Assembly: GCA_020722685.1 (NCBI GenBank)
Contig: DYKH01000051.1
Span: 1 to 35,249, forward strand
Reading direction: 5' to 3'
Origin: Caldithrix sp.
GTDB lineage: Bacteria > KSB1 > UBA2214 > DYKH01
Length of the DNA: 35,249 nucleotides
The translations under genes were made by a program, and so were the position numbers. Shown in pieces: positions 15,979 through 24,803 of the stretch; the stretch's first letter is position 1, and each line of letters begins with the position of its first letter. The notes beneath the pieces were generated by a model. That model made no database searches. It saw nothing but the letters and a program-made list of their open reading frames with translations, and had not been told where the DNA came from.

Positions 15979-16542
15979 TTGACAAGGCTTCCCTGTTCGA
16001 AGGCAATTAGAAGTAGGACGGAAAAACAGTTTATCAATCGCATCGCCAACGGCAGCGAAGACATCTTGCAGCAGTTCCTTGATTTGCTGGCCAGAACCGG
16101 AATGGATTACTGCGTCATCGGCGGCCTGGCGGTGAACGCCTATGCTGAGCCGGTTGTCAGTTTGGACTTGGATATTGTCATTGCCAGCGAGGGGATAGAC
16201 CAGCTTATCGCAGAAGTAGGCGATCAGTTTTCCGTCCGCAGGTTTGAACACCGCGTGAATCTGAACAGCGCAAAATCGAATTTGCGGATTCAATTGCAGA
16301 CAGATTTGCGCTATCAAAGCTTCCATTTTATTGAAAAGGCGCAACTCAAGCAAGTTATGGGATACGAAATGAAAGTGGCGGCACTGGAAGATGTCTTGCT
16401 CGGCAAAGTTTGGGCTTATTCCGATTCGGAACGCCGGCCAAGCAAGCGTCAAAAGGATTTGGCGGATATCTATCGTTTGGTCGAGGCCTATCCGCATTTG
16501 CACAAGCTAATACCTGAATCGATCAAATTAGAGGGAATTTAG
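15979..16542 (+). CDS. Nucleotidyltransferase-fold protein (AbiEii/MNT-like), start uncertain
   Basis: A 187-residue protein if it starts at TTG 15979, seven nt after the purC stop. Residues about 46-64 carry the minimal nucleotidyltransferase signature: VIGGLAVNAY followed after a short loop by LDLDIVI (GG ... DxD). Later KVAALEDVLLGKVWAYSDSERRPSKRQKDLADIYRLVE matches the C-terminal part of AbiEii-type or DUF6036-like proteins, where the Lys and Asp of KRQKDLADI are conserved. Such proteins may be toxins of type IV toxin-antitoxin pairs or housekeeping transferases; no antitoxin-like gene is adjacent. No ATG or good ribosome site precedes the domain, so the N-terminus could be damaged or translated by coupling to purC. 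It ends 12 nt before the ABC-F gene. Confidence 0.7.
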   Translation: MTRLPCSKAIRSRTEKQFINRIANGSEDILQQFLDLLARTGMDYCVIGGLAVNAYAEPVVSLDLDIVIASEGIDQLIAEVGDQFSVRRFEHRVNLNSAKSNLRIQLQTDLRYQSFHFIEKAQLKQVMGYEMKVAALEDVLLGKVWAYSDSERRPSKRQKDLADIYRLVEAYPHLHKLIPESIKLEGI

Positions 16543-16554
16543 CAGCAAGCCACT

Positions 16555-18492
16555 ATGCTTCAAATCCGAAATCTGAGCTTTTCATTCGGCGAGCGGTTCA
16601 TTCTGTGCGATGCCAATTGGATCATCAATCCCGGCAAGCGGGTGGCCCTCATTGGACCGAATGGCGCCGGCAAGACCACCTTGCTACGCATCCTTGCCGG
16701 AGAAATCGAGCTCCAGGGCGGGACCATCCTCAAACCCAAGGAGTATCGCATCGGCTATTTGCCGCAGGAAGAAATTGCCTTGGAACAGGGAAGCGTCCTC
16801 CAGTGCGTCCTCGAAGGGCATCGGCAAATCGTCGAGCTGGAGGAGGAAATCTTTGCCATTCATCAGGCATTGGATGCAGACGGCGGCAAAGACCACGAGC
16901 TTTTATCCCGGTTGGGAATGAAGGAGCAGCAGTACGATGCTTTAGGTGGCTACCAGTTTGAAACCACAGCAAAGGCCCTGCTCTCCGGCTTGGGATTCCG
17001 CACGGCGGACTTTCACCGACCTCTCTCCGATTTTAGCGGCGGCTGGCGCATGCGGGCTTATCTTGCGCGCCTTCTCGCCCTGAATCCCGATTTGTTGTTG
17101 TTGGATGAGCCGACCAATCATCTCGATCTTCCTTCTTTGGAATGGCTGGAGCAATATTTGCTCAAGTTTCCCGGCAGTATGATCATCGTCTCTCATGACC
17201 GCTTTTTCATCGACCGGCTGGCGCAGGAAATCACCGAGCTGGATCGCGGCAAGCTGACGCATTATCCGGGCAATTATCATTTCTTCGAACAGCAGAAGCG
17301 GCTTAACGAAGAACTCTTATTGAAAAAGTGGGAACAAGTTCGTGCCGAGCGAGAGCGCCAGCAAAAGTTTATCGACCGGTTCCGCTACAAGGCGACCAAA
17401 GCCGCGCAAGCGCAAAGTCGAATCAAACAATTAGCCAAGCTGCAAGAAGTGGAGTTGCCGCCGCCTCCGCGCCGGTTTCAGTTTCAGATTTCGGTCCCGG
17501 TACACAGTTTTAAGGATGTGCTGCAAATCGAGCACATGTCATTTCGATATGATCAAGAATGGGTACTGCGGGACATTTCCTTGCAGGTCTATCGCGGGGA
17601 AAAGCTCGCCTTGGTGGGCGTGAACGGCGCCGGCAAGACCACTTTAACGCGCCTGATTTTTGGCCAGCTCGCACCGCAGCAAGGTAGCCTCAAGATCGGC
17701 GAAAGGACTTCCATCGGCTATTACGCCCAGCATCAGGTTGATACGCTCAATCTGGACGCCACGGCCTTTGAAGAAGTGGCCGGTGCTTCCGCCAAAGCCT
17801 ACGAGACCAAAGTCAGAGATGTTTTGGGCATGTTCCAGTTTACCGGCGATGAGGTGTACAAGCCGATTCGGATTTTATCCGGCGGAGAGAAGGCCAGAGT
17901 GTCGTTGGCGAAAATCCTGGTGTCGCCAGTGAATTTTCTGATCATGGACGAACCCACCAACCACCTGGACTTGGCTTCCAAAGAAGCCTTGGAAAATGCC
18001 TTGCTCCATTATGACGGCACCCTGCTGCTCATTTCTCATGACCGATACTTCCTCGACAAGCTGGTGCATCGGGTGGTCGAAATCCGCGACAAGCACCTTT
18101 ACGAATACGCCGGCAATTACTCTTACTACCTACAGCGGCGCGAACAAGAATCGGTGGCGGCGGCAGAACCCGAAGAGAAGCTGCCTCAATCGCTGGGCAA
18201 GAAATCCAAAGAACAGAAGCGACAGGAAGCGGAAGCGCGGCAGGCGATCAGCAAGGAGCGAAACCGGCTGCAGCAGGAGATCGAGCAGTACGAAGCCCAA
18301 ATCCTCGTTTTAGAAAAGCAAAAGTCGGAGATGGAAGCGCTCATGGCCGTTCCCGATACCTATCGAGACGGCGATCTCGCCGCTTCGGTTCAGCGCGACT
18401 ACCGAAGGAACAAGGAGGATTTAGAGGCAACAGTCGCTAAATGGGAGGAAGCACAGCTTGCCTTTGAAAAGCTTTTGGAGAAGATTCTCTAA
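16555..18492 (+). CDS. ABC-F family ATPase (ribosome-associated, Uup/EttA type)
   Basis: Soluble tandem ABC ATPase, 645 residues. First domain: Walker [10 protein letters not shown] (34-42), signature DFSGGWRMR, Walker [14 protein letters not shown] charged helical linker (about 240-310: [29 protein letters not shown] region) represents the P-site tRNA interaction motif. Second domain: Walker [10 protein letters not shown] (about 357-365), signature LSGGEKAR, Walker [13 protein letters not shown], switch [11 protein letters not shown]. The C-terminal 100 residues are a charged coiled coil ([12 protein letters not shown] ... [12 protein letters not shown]), as in Uup and YfmR-like members. ABC-F proteins act on the ribosome to relieve stalling or give antibiotic protection; which subgroup cannot be fixed by eye. 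No membrane segments, so not a transporter. Confidence 0.93.
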   Translation: MLQIRNLSFSFGERFILCDANWIINPGKRVALIGPNGAGKTTLLRILAGEIELQGGTILKPKEYRIGYLPQEEIALEQGSVLQCVLEGHRQIVELEEEIFAIHQALDADGGKDHELLSRLGMKEQQYDALGGYQFETTAKALLSGLGFRTADFHRPLSDFSGGWRMRAYLARLLALNPDLLLLDEPTNHLDLPSLEWLEQYLLKFPGSMIIVSHDRFFIDRLAQEITELDRGKLTHYPGNYHFFEQQKRLNEELLLKKWEQVRAERERQQKFIDRFRYKATKAAQAQSRIKQLAKLQEVELPPPPRRFQFQISVPVHSFKDVLQIEHMSFRYDQEWVLRDISLQVYRGEKLALVGVNGAGKTTLTRLIFGQLAPQQGSLKIGERTSIGYYAQHQVDTLNLDATAFEEVAGASAKAYETKVRDVLGMFQFTGDEVYKPIRILSGGEKARVSLAKILVSPVNFLIMDEPTNHLDLASKEALENALLHYDGTLLLISHDRYFLDKLVHRVVEIRDKHLYEYAGNYSYYLQRREQESVAAAEPEEKLPQSLGKKSKEQKRQEAEARQAISKERNRLQQEIEQYEAQILVLEKQKSEMEALMAVPDTYRDGDLAASVQRDYRRNKEDLEATVAKWEEAQLAFEKLLEKIL

Positions 18493-19000
18493 TATTGGAC
18501 GACCTCAATTTTATGACAAAACCACTCAAGGCAAAACCGGTTGCAGTCTCGACAGAATTGGATCGAATCTGATCGGGTGGGTTGCTTTGAAGCACATCGC
18601 CCTACCGACGCCCATTTCTCTCACTGGGCGGCTTTGCTTCACTGGTATTGCCCATTATCGTTTTGCCATTTACCAGCGTCTCAGACCCTGTAATACCTCA
18701 CTCATTGGCGGAGATGCCTGCATCCGCAGGCATGACACTTGCCATGGTGTCATTCCGGCGAATGCCGGAATCTCCTTTGATGCCAGTACATGTTTTCAAT
18801 TCACCCTTAAGTGAGCTTTTACCCGACCGTTGGAAAAGTCCTTGCAATTCTTTCCCCAATTGCGGATATTTACCCCCAACATGAACCCTGCCTTAAGCAA
18901 CATGAACATTATTTATGGCCCTTCCGGCAAATGATGGCAAGTCGCACTGCGTATTATTTTTGCTGTCCACTGATTATCTTACTCTGAGGTAAGGAATATT
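18493..19000. other. Non-coding stretch between the ABC-F gene and the DUF1841-like gene
   Basis: About 500 bp without a credible gene. The main content is the composite palindrome at 18710-18775 (listed separately). The rest has no recognisable promoter pair; AAGGAAT just before 19001 is the ribosome site of the next gene. Confidence 0.5.
18710..18775. repeat. REP/BIME-like composite palindrome, four-way-junction layout
   Basis: Outer stem GGAGAT (18710-18715) / ATCTCC (18770-18775). Hairpin 1 ATGCCTGC (18714-18721), loop ATCC, GCAGGCAT (18726-18733). Middle stem ATGACAC (18732-18738) / GTGTCAT (18747-18753). Hairpin 2 ATTCCGGC (18752-18759), loop GAAT, GCCGGAAT (18764-18771). All arms pair perfectly; neighbouring arms share one or two bases. 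Confidence 0.85.
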
Positions 19001-20020
19001 ATGTTTTTTCCCGAAGAACTCGATAACAAACCGTTCCGTCTGTTCGTGCAGCGCACCTGGCATCTTATGCACAATGGAAAAACTTTGTCTCCCAGCGAAA
19101 CCGAGCTCGCCGATCTGATCAGGACACTTCCAGGGGTCGAGTCTATCAAGCGTGGCTCTGAGATCGATGTGAGTCAAAAGTTCCGGGATGACGAATTCAA
19201 TCCTTTCCTCGCCTTGGCGGTTCTATGGGAAGTTCACAAGCAATTGAAAGTTGACAAACCAGAGGGCATCAAGGCGCTTTTTGCCAATGAGCTGTTTAGC
19301 ACGTGGAGTGATAAGGAGCGGCTCATGCATTTCGCCAATGCCTATGTCAGTCTCTATTGGCGCGAGCGCCACGATGAAGAGGATTTTACCCCGCAGACCT
19401 ATTTGAAGGAGCTCAGAGAGATCGTCAGCGATCCTTTGTACTTTGAATCGGATGATATTGGCGAAGATCAGGAGAACGGCGAAGACGATCTTGATGTCCA
19501 GGGAATCATTCCCAGCAGCATGTTCGACAAGCTCTATGCCGAATTTGCGGCATCTATGTATGAGGATGCCAGCACACGACCGATAACCGTAAACGTGCGG
19601 TTGCAGGCTGCGCTGAACAAGATTCCGGCGGAATGGGTGGATGCCATGGCCCTCTACTGGCAGCGACCCGCCGCTCGCCTCAAACGAGACCGTATCAGGG
19701 ATTTGTGTGACTTTATGTTTTCAAATGCGGCCATTACGTCTTTGTCGAATCAGTTGAGTACGGATGAGCGAGTGGCGCTGCAATTGCTCATTGAGAATGA
19801 GGGGTGGCTTCAGTATGGCAAATTGGCCAAAGCGTGCGGCAATGAGTCCGGCGATGGGTATTGGTGGACCAGCAAACCGCCGCGATCCGTGATCGGTCGA
19901 TTGCGCAACAAAGGACTGGTATTCATCGGCAAGGCGCCCATCAAGTCACGTCATTACAAGGTAGCCGTCATTCCCAAGGATTTGCTGCCGATCGTTGTCA
20001 AGATTCTAGAAAAAAGTTGA
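19001..20020 (+). CDS. DUF1841-like N-terminus fused to a winged-helix-like C-terminus
   Basis: A 339-residue cytoplasmic protein of unknown function. No signal peptide or membrane segment. Residues about 8-125 resemble DUF1841: FRLFVQRTWHLMHNGKTLSPSE, then NPFLALAVLWEVHKQLKVDKPEGI and a region ending in YWRERHDEEDFTPQTYLKEL; this is by memory of the family pattern NPFLHLxLH...EQ...D.P.GI. An acidic linker (about 145-160) follows. Residues about 240-335 look like a winged helix: DERVALQLLIENEGWLQYGKLAK, recognition-helix candidate PRSVIGRLRNKGLVFIG, then a wing RHYKVAVIPKD. AAGGAAT precedes ATG 19001. A DNA- or RNA-binding role is inference. The next gene starts 39 nt downstream and may be co-transcribed. 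Confidence 0.7.
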   Translation: MFFPEELDNKPFRLFVQRTWHLMHNGKTLSPSETELADLIRTLPGVESIKRGSEIDVSQKFRDDEFNPFLALAVLWEVHKQLKVDKPEGIKALFANELFSTWSDKERLMHFANAYVSLYWRERHDEEDFTPQTYLKELREIVSDPLYFESDDIGEDQENGEDDLDVQGIIPSSMFDKLYAEFAASMYEDASTRPITVNVRLQAALNKIPAEWVDAMALYWQRPAARLKRDRIRDLCDFMFSNAAITSLSNQLSTDERVALQLLIENEGWLQYGKLAKACGNESGDGYWWTSKPPRSVIGRLRNKGLVFIGKAPIKSRHYKVAVIPKDLLPIVVKILEKS

Positions 20021-20059
20021 AAAGCCGCTCGACCAAAAACTATGGAGGATAAGGGAACC

Positions 20060-21835
20060 GTGCGCACGCGATTGCTTCTCATCTTGTGTCTGTCTATCCA
20101 TGTTGTTGCCGTCACCGCACGGCAGACAGCCGGCTCATCCACAGAAGCCTTGAGCCTTAACATTACTTTTCCGGCCCACAACGATACCTTTGCTCTGGAA
20201 AAGGTTCGCATTGCTGGCGCTACGGATCCGGCAGCTTCCGTTTGGATTAATGACAAGCGGGTGCGAGTCTATCCCCATGGCGCATTTGTCTCGCGTGTCC
20301 GCTTGCAAGCCGGTATGAATCAAGTCATCATCCGCGCGGAAAAAAACGGTCAAGCCGCGAATGAGGTGTTATACCTTTTTCGGCCTGCCGAATGGGAAAG
20401 CAATCCGGACACGCCGACCACCATCGACAATCGACTGCTGCAGCCCGCTGAAGATGTCTGGCTTTTGCCAGGTGATTATCTGCAAGTGAGATTCAAAGGC
20501 AGTCCCAAAGGCACGGCGACTTTTACTGTCGAGAAACAGCGGAAAGGCCTGCCCATGACCGAGCTCGATTCGACCATGGCCGAAGGCTTGCGAGGCGTCT
20601 ACAATGGAATAATCAAGCTCGATCCGGCGGAGGCGAATCGGGCTTACCGTATCACTGTCGAGTTGCGCGGCGCCGATGGTAAAAAGGCTAAAGCCGAGCT
20701 TCCCGGCAAGCTTTACATTTTGGAGGATGGTGTCCCACTCGTCGGCATGACCAAGGATGAAACCAGTCTTTGGAATGCACCGTCGGGTGGCGCCCCAATG
20801 GGATTTCTGCAAGATTCCGTCCGAATGCAGATCGTCGGCAAGCTGCCGTCTCGGTACAAGATTCGCTTGAGCAACAGCCAGTTTGCCTACGTCAACGCGG
20901 CGGATGTGACGGTGCTGCCATTGGGCACTCCGTTGCCGGTCACCGCGGTTTCTTCGCCCAGCATCGTTTTGCAGAAGGAATGGTACAATCTTTCCATGAG
21001 CGTTGATACATCAGTGCCCTATTTGGTGCAGCAGAGTATCGAACCGCCCAGTTTAGATTTGTATCTGTACGGCGCCGTACAGGGCTCACAGTGGACCACC
21101 TATCCGAATGGCTCGACTGCCATCAAACGAATCCTTTGGTCCCAGCCGGAGGAAAACGTGCTCAGAATTCACGTGGATTTGGAGCAAAAGCAGCAGTGGG
21201 GCTATCGCGTTGCGTATGAAGGCAGACAGTTAAATTGGTATATTCGCCGCGCGCCCAAGATTTCCGCCGCACCGGATAGCCCGGTGAAAGGTTTGACCTT
21301 TGTCCTGGATGCCGGACACGGCGGCGAGGAGACAGGAGCCGTCAGCCCGACCGGACTTTGCGAGAAAGATGTGAACCTTACCTATGCCAAATATCTGGCG
21401 GAACTGCTGCGCCAGGCCGGAGCCAATGTCATCCTCACCCGCGAGCAGGACACCACCATGACTCTGCGCCAACGGGTGGAAAAAGCGCGGCAGGCGGACG
21501 CGCATCTCTTTCTTTGGCTGCATAATAATTCCGTCGGCTCCGCTTCCGATGCCGCTTTGACGCGCGGCACCAGCACCTACTTTACCATTCCGCAAAATCA
21601 GGAATTGGCATGGACGATTTATCCGCATTTGGTCGGCCTTGGTCTTTCGCCTTTTGGCCGCATCTTTAGCTCTTATTATGTCACCCGCACCACGGACATG
21701 TTGGTAGTTTTGGTGGAAGGCGCCTTCATGTCCAATCCGGAGGACGAGCAATTGCTCGGCAGTAATGAGTTTTTGTTCAAGCTGGCAAAAGCGGTTTTCG
21801 CAGGAGTGGAAGATTTTTTGGCGAAGCAGAGGTAA
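20060..21835 (+). CDS. Secreted N-acetylmuramoyl-L-alanine amidase (Amidase_3)
   Basis: Zinc amidase that cuts the bond between muramic acid and the stem peptide in peptidoglycan; periplasmic. GTG 20060 (591 residues) is preferred: the ATG at 20042 has no ribosome site, and its own first codons contain GGAGG and AAGGGA placed correctly for the GTG, which begins a clean signal peptide (RTRLLLILCLSIHVVAVTA). Residues about 35-120 look like an Ig-like binding domain (GATDPAASVWINDKRVRVYPHGAF), followed by an SH3-like middle. The C-terminal 190 residues are the catalytic domain: VLDAGHGGEETGA (Zn His), CEKDVNL (Zn Glu), LFLWLHNN (Zn His) and VLVEGAFMSNPED (catalytic Glu). Complete by motif. It follows the DUF1841-like gene on the same strand. 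Confidence 0.92.
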   Translation: MRTRLLLILCLSIHVVAVTARQTAGSSTEALSLNITFPAHNDTFALEKVRIAGATDPAASVWINDKRVRVYPHGAFVSRVRLQAGMNQVIIRAEKNGQAANEVLYLFRPAEWESNPDTPTTIDNRLLQPAEDVWLLPGDYLQVRFKGSPKGTATFTVEKQRKGLPMTELDSTMAEGLRGVYNGIIKLDPAEANRAYRITVELRGADGKKAKAELPGKLYILEDGVPLVGMTKDETSLWNAPSGGAPMGFLQDSVRMQIVGKLPSRYKIRLSNSQFAYVNAADVTVLPLGTPLPVTAVSSPSIVLQKEWYNLSMSVDTSVPYLVQQSIEPPSLDLYLYGAVQGSQWTTYPNGSTAIKRILWSQPEENVLRIHVDLEQKQQWGYRVAYEGRQLNWYIRRAPKISAAPDSPVKGLTFVLDAGHGGEETGAVSPTGLCEKDVNLTYAKYLAELLRQAGANVILTREQDTTMTLRQRVEKARQADAHLFLWLHNNSVGSASDAALTRGTSTYFTIPQNQELAWTIYPHLVGLGLSPFGRIFSSYYVTRTTDMLVVLVEGAFMSNPEDEQLLGSNEFLFKLAKAVFAGVEDFLAKQR

Positions 21836-22169
21836 ACAGTCTCTGCCGAAAATATCCATTTTGTTCAACCCCATACCAATGTATCGAAGTGCCAAAGTGC
21901 TTTGGCCTAGCGCGGTAATTTGCCGCAACCAAAGGTACGAACCGCGAATCAACGCTAATGAACGCGAACATGATTAGTGTGCATTCGCGCGAATTGGTGG
22001 TTGAATAAATCTTCGCGATCGTGATCGTTTTTGCGGGGTAATACTATAACACATAGCCGAATGAATTCGCCACCTCCTAGTTTTCGGTCAGACATCAAAT
22101 ACGGCCGTAAATTCTGAAGGGGCTCTTACTCGGCGTTACATCGGATAGGCAAAGAAGAGGGAAAATGCT
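21836..22169. other. Non-coding stretch between the amidase and the esterase
   Basis: No credible gene. Contains the CGCGAAT-word inverted repeat (listed separately). A ribosome site AGAGGGAAAA lies before the esterase ATG. No clear promoter boxes. Confidence 0.5.
21940..22002. repeat. Inverted word-repeat (CGCGAAT word)
   Basis: Left half AACCGCGAATCAACGC then TAATGAACGCGAAC; right half TGTGCATTCGCGCGAAT then TGGTGGTT. CGCGAA (21963-21968) pairs with TTCGCG (21984-21989), and the AACC start pairs loosely with the GGTGGTT end. The word AACGCGAAT is repeated with changes. Confidence 0.65.
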
Positions 22170-23228
22170 ATGATTGAAGAAAAATCCAAGCAAGTTTTTA
22201 CCACCCATCCCTACTTGCGCCGGCGTTGGGATAAAGTCGGCAAAAAGCTCGCCTTTGTTGCGGAGGACAAGGCGGCTTGGGAAATTTGGCACGAACAAAC
22301 AGTGACCACCTTGCGCCGGCTCATCGGCTACGACACGATGGAAAAGGTAGACCCAACTCCAACAGTCACCGAAGAGGTGGATTCTCCGGATTATCGCCGC
22401 CAGAGGCTGGTTATCCAGACCGAGCCGGATGTTTTTATGCCAGTCTACGTCCTCATTCCCAAGGCCGTCAAACCGCCATATTCCGCAGTGATTGCCCCGC
22501 ATGGTCACGCCAGTGGAGGCAAGCTGGCGGTAGCCGGCTGCCGGGAGATTCCGGCTATCGCCGAAACCATCGCCAAGCATAATTATGATTACGGCCTTCA
22601 GTTTGTCAAAGCGGGATTTCTTACCTTCTGTCCGGATGCGCGCGGCTTTGGCGAGAGACAGGAAGAAGCGGCCAAGAAAAACATCCTGAATTCCTCCTGC
22701 CAATTCATCAACAACATGGCCCTGCCGTTAGGGCAGACGGTCACCGGCATGTGGGCGTGGGACATCCACCGGCTCATCGACTATATTCAGACGCGAGAGG
22801 ATTGCCGCCCGGATCGGATCGGCTGCGCGGGACTTTCCGGCGGCGGATTGCAAACCTTGTGGGCTACGGCATTGGACGAACGGATCAAATGCGCCGTCAT
22901 TAGTGGCTATTTGTACGGATATAAAGAATCGCTGCTGGACATGCACACCAACTGCTCGTGCAATTACATCCCGCATCTTTACGAGCACGTGGACATGGGC
23001 GACATCGGCGCGCTCATCGCTCCCAGACCGTTGGTGGTGGAGACCGGCACCAAAGATCCGCTGAACGGTGCCAGCGGCTTGGAGAACGTCTACTCGCAAA
23101 TTCGCATTATGCAAAAAGCCTATCGGCTATTGGGCGCGGAGATGATGCTGAAACACGACGTTTTCGAAGGCGAGCATCGCTGGAATGGCGTCATGGCGAT
23201 TCCCTGGATGAAACTGTTTCTGGCATGA
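22170..23228 (+). CDS. Alpha/beta-hydrolase, acetyl-xylan-esterase / dienelactone-hydrolase-like
   Basis: A 352-residue serine hydrolase. A complete triad is readable: nucleophile Ser223 in GLSGGG, Asp296 in ETGTKDPLNG and His336 in FEGEHRW. The oxyanion-side motif APHGHASGG is at about 109-117, and CPDARGFGER (154-163) is typical of the Abhydrolase_7/AXE1-like esterase group. No signal peptide, so the enzyme seems cytoplasmic. The large insertion with NILNSSCQFINNMALPLGQTVTGMWAWD fits sugar-ester hydrolases. Likely acts on acylated carbohydrate; exact substrate unknown. AGAGGGAAAA precedes ATG 22170. It is flanked by repeats on both sides and stands apart from the next gene by about 400 bp. 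Confidence 0.85.
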   Translation: MIEEKSKQVFTTHPYLRRRWDKVGKKLAFVAEDKAAWEIWHEQTVTTLRRLIGYDTMEKVDPTPTVTEEVDSPDYRRQRLVIQTEPDVFMPVYVLIPKAVKPPYSAVIAPHGHASGGKLAVAGCREIPAIAETIAKHNYDYGLQFVKAGFLTFCPDARGFGERQEEAAKKNILNSSCQFINNMALPLGQTVTGMWAWDIHRLIDYIQTREDCRPDRIGCAGLSGGGLQTLWATALDERIKCAVISGYLYGYKESLLDMHTNCSCNYIPHLYEHVDMGDIGALIAPRPLVVETGTKDPLNGASGLENVYSQIRIMQKAYRLLGAEMMLKHDVFEGEHRWNGVMAIPWMKLFLA

Positions 23229-23275
23229 TTATTTTCAGTATTTCAAAGCAAAAAGCCGGATTAGCAAAACCATCT

Positions 23276-23399
23276 AACCGCAAAGTTCGCCAAGAATGCG
23301 CAAAGGACGCAAAGGCTGGATGAGAAAAAACACCCGGTCGATGGCAGGCAGAAAAGGTATCTTTGCGCTCTTTGCGCCATCTTGGGGTTCTTTGCGGTT
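23276..23399. repeat. Inverted word-repeat array (GCGCAAAG word)
   Basis: Ends are a perfect 10-bp inverted repeat: AACCGCAAAG (23276-23285) and CTTTGCGGTT (23390-23399). The left arm continues with CGCCAAGAATGCGCAAAG and GACGCAAAG; the right arm reads CTTTGCGCTCTTTGCGCCATCTTGG, i.e. the same words inverted. Arms are separated by about 40 nt. Confidence 0.75.
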
Positions 23400-23444
23400 G
23401 TCTTTAGAATCTATAGTTTGGCAAATTTGTTCTCACCACAATAT

Positions 23445-23510
23445 GTAGGAGAACTCTCCGAGTTCGACCACAATATGCAATAATGCTCGATGTCTGGAGA
23501 CATCTCCTAC
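23445..23510. repeat. REP/BIME-like composite palindrome, four-way-junction layout
   Basis: Outer stem GTAGGAGA (23445-23452) / TCTCCTAC (23503-23510). Hairpin 1 GAACTC (23451-23456), loop TCC, GAGTTC (23460-23465). Middle TCGA (23464-23467) / TCGA (23487-23490). Hairpin 2 GATGTC (23489-23494), loop TGGA, GACATC (23499-23504). Same plan as 18710-18775 with different stem sequences. Confidence 0.8.
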
Positions 23511-23633
23511 GGCTTAAATTTTCGATTTTGCCAATCTACAGTTTAGAATTCTAAAGCGCAATCTCCTCTGCATAGCATGGCGAAGTTTTGCAACTGAATG
23601 AAGGTACAGTATTACCAAAACCTGGAGGTTTAC

Positions 23634-24803
23634 ATGCGATCTCAAAAGTTGGCGATCGTTCTATTCATGACTATCTCTGCTTTCCTCTTCTTTGAAAAGA
23701 ACCGGCAAGCCTGGGCAGTAGAGGAAAAGGAAGACGGTTTCGTGCAATTGTTCAACGGCAAAGACCTGAAAGGCTGGGAAGCTTACTACGGTCCCCAATG
23801 GAAAGTGGAGGAAGGCGCGCTGGTCGGCCCATCCGATTCGTCCGGCTGGATCGGTACCCAAGCCGAGTACGAGGATTTTGACCTGCGCTTAGAATATTGG
23901 ATCGATCCGGGTCAAACCGGCTGGTCTAATAGCGGCATGTTCATCCGCGCGGCCAAAAGCTCCAAGCCATGGGTCGATGGCTACGAGGTGCAGATCGATT
24001 TGAAAGACGAAAAGAACCCCACCGGCAGCATTTACAACCGGGTGGTCACCGACATGCAGCAAGTGCGCGAGATCGCTCCGGAAAAGAATTGGAATCAGGT
24101 GCGAATCATGGCAGTAGGTCCGCGTATTCAAGTTTGGATCAATGGCCAGCAGCTTCAGGATGCCACCTTGCATGATTGCAACAAGGGATTCATTGGCTTG
24201 CAGCAACACCATAAGGGCGTCACGGTTAAGTTCCGCAACATTCGCCTCAAAAACCTTTCTTCGGCGGATGCAGAGAAAGGCTGGATTTCGCTTTTTAACG
24301 GCATGAATTTGACGGGCTGGTTCGTTCGCGGCAAGGCCAAATGGGAAGTCGTGGACGGCGTGCTGACCGGCGTCGACGGCATGGGTCACATCTATGCCGA
24401 TCCCGTGCTGACCGACTGCGAGATTCGCGGCATGTTCAAAGTCAGCGAGAACGGCAACAGCGGCCTCTATTTTCGCTGCAATCCTCCAGCGGACAATCCC
24501 GATGGCTTTCCCCGCGGTTATGAGGCTCAGATTAGCAATCACGGAAATTCCTTTACCGGCTGGCTATGGAAGCCGGGCACCCCGACGGGGCCGGCCAAGC
24601 GCTTGGTCACCCGCGACGATCATTGGTTCTCCCTGCACGTGAAGGTGCTGGGCGATCACATCCAAATTTGGGTGAACGGGCAATTAATGACCGACTATCA
24701 CGAGAAGGAATATACCCAGGGTCACTTTGCCATTCAGGGACATAATCCCGGCATGAAGATCGAAGCCAGAGACCTCTTTTATCGCGATTTGACAAAAAAG
24801 TAA
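23634..24803 (+). CDS. Exported protein with two tandem DUF1080 domains
   Basis: A 389-residue exported protein. ATG 23634 is chosen because GGAGG lies 7 nt upstream and the product then begins with a signal peptide (RSQKLAIVLFMTISAFLFF, cleavage near AWA). First DUF1080 domain, about residues 33-205: FVQLFNGKDLKGWEA, NSGMFIRAAKSS, GYEVQIDLKDEKN, GFIGLQQHHKGVTVKFRNIRL. Second, about 212-388: WISLFNGMNLTGWFV, NSGLYFRCNPP, GYEAQISNHGNS, GHFAIQGHNPGMKIEARDLFYRDL. These concanavalin-like domains are linked to 3-keto-disaccharide or related glycoside hydrolysis and to carbohydrate binding; which domain is catalytic cannot be told. The stop codon is immediately followed by the ATG of the glycosyltransferase gene. 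Confidence 0.88.
   Translation: MRSQKLAIVLFMTISAFLFFEKNRQAWAVEEKEDGFVQLFNGKDLKGWEAYYGPQWKVEEGALVGPSDSSGWIGTQAEYEDFDLRLEYWIDPGQTGWSNSGMFIRAAKSSKPWVDGYEVQIDLKDEKNPTGSIYNRVVTDMQQVREIAPEKNWNQVRIMAVGPRIQVWINGQQLQDATLHDCNKGFIGLQQHHKGVTVKFRNIRLKNLSSADAEKGWISLFNGMNLTGWFVRGKAKWEVVDGVLTGVDGMGHIYADPVLTDCEIRGMFKVSENGNSGLYFRCNPPADNPDGFPRGYEAQISNHGNSFTGWLWKPGTPTGPAKRLVTRDDHWFSLHVKVLGDHIQIWVNGQLMTDYHEKEYTQGHFAIQGHNPGMKIEARDLFYRDLTKK

Larger units (their letters stand above)
23229..23633. other. Repeat-rich non-coding stretch before the tandem DUF1080 gene
   Basis: About 400 bp holding two listed elements (GCGCAAAG inverted array and a four-way-junction palindrome). CCACAATATG occurs twice (23436-23445 and 23468-23477). 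No gene seen. GGAGG at 23624 serves the next ATG. Confidence 0.55.

Noticed and set aside
18710..18775. tRNA or tRNA-like gene from the cloverleaf-like fold
   Set aside because: No anticodon arm of 5+7 layout, no T-loop consensus and no acceptor stem of 7 bp; the arms fit a REP/BIME palindrome.
21230..21952. Minus-strand frame of 240 codons over the amidase C-terminus
   Set aside because: The amidase zinc and catalytic motifs are on the other strand; the shadow is low in family character.
23276..23510. CRISPR array from the repeated words
   Set aside because: Words are 7-10 nt, imperfect, inverted between arms and without regular spacers; no cas genes.
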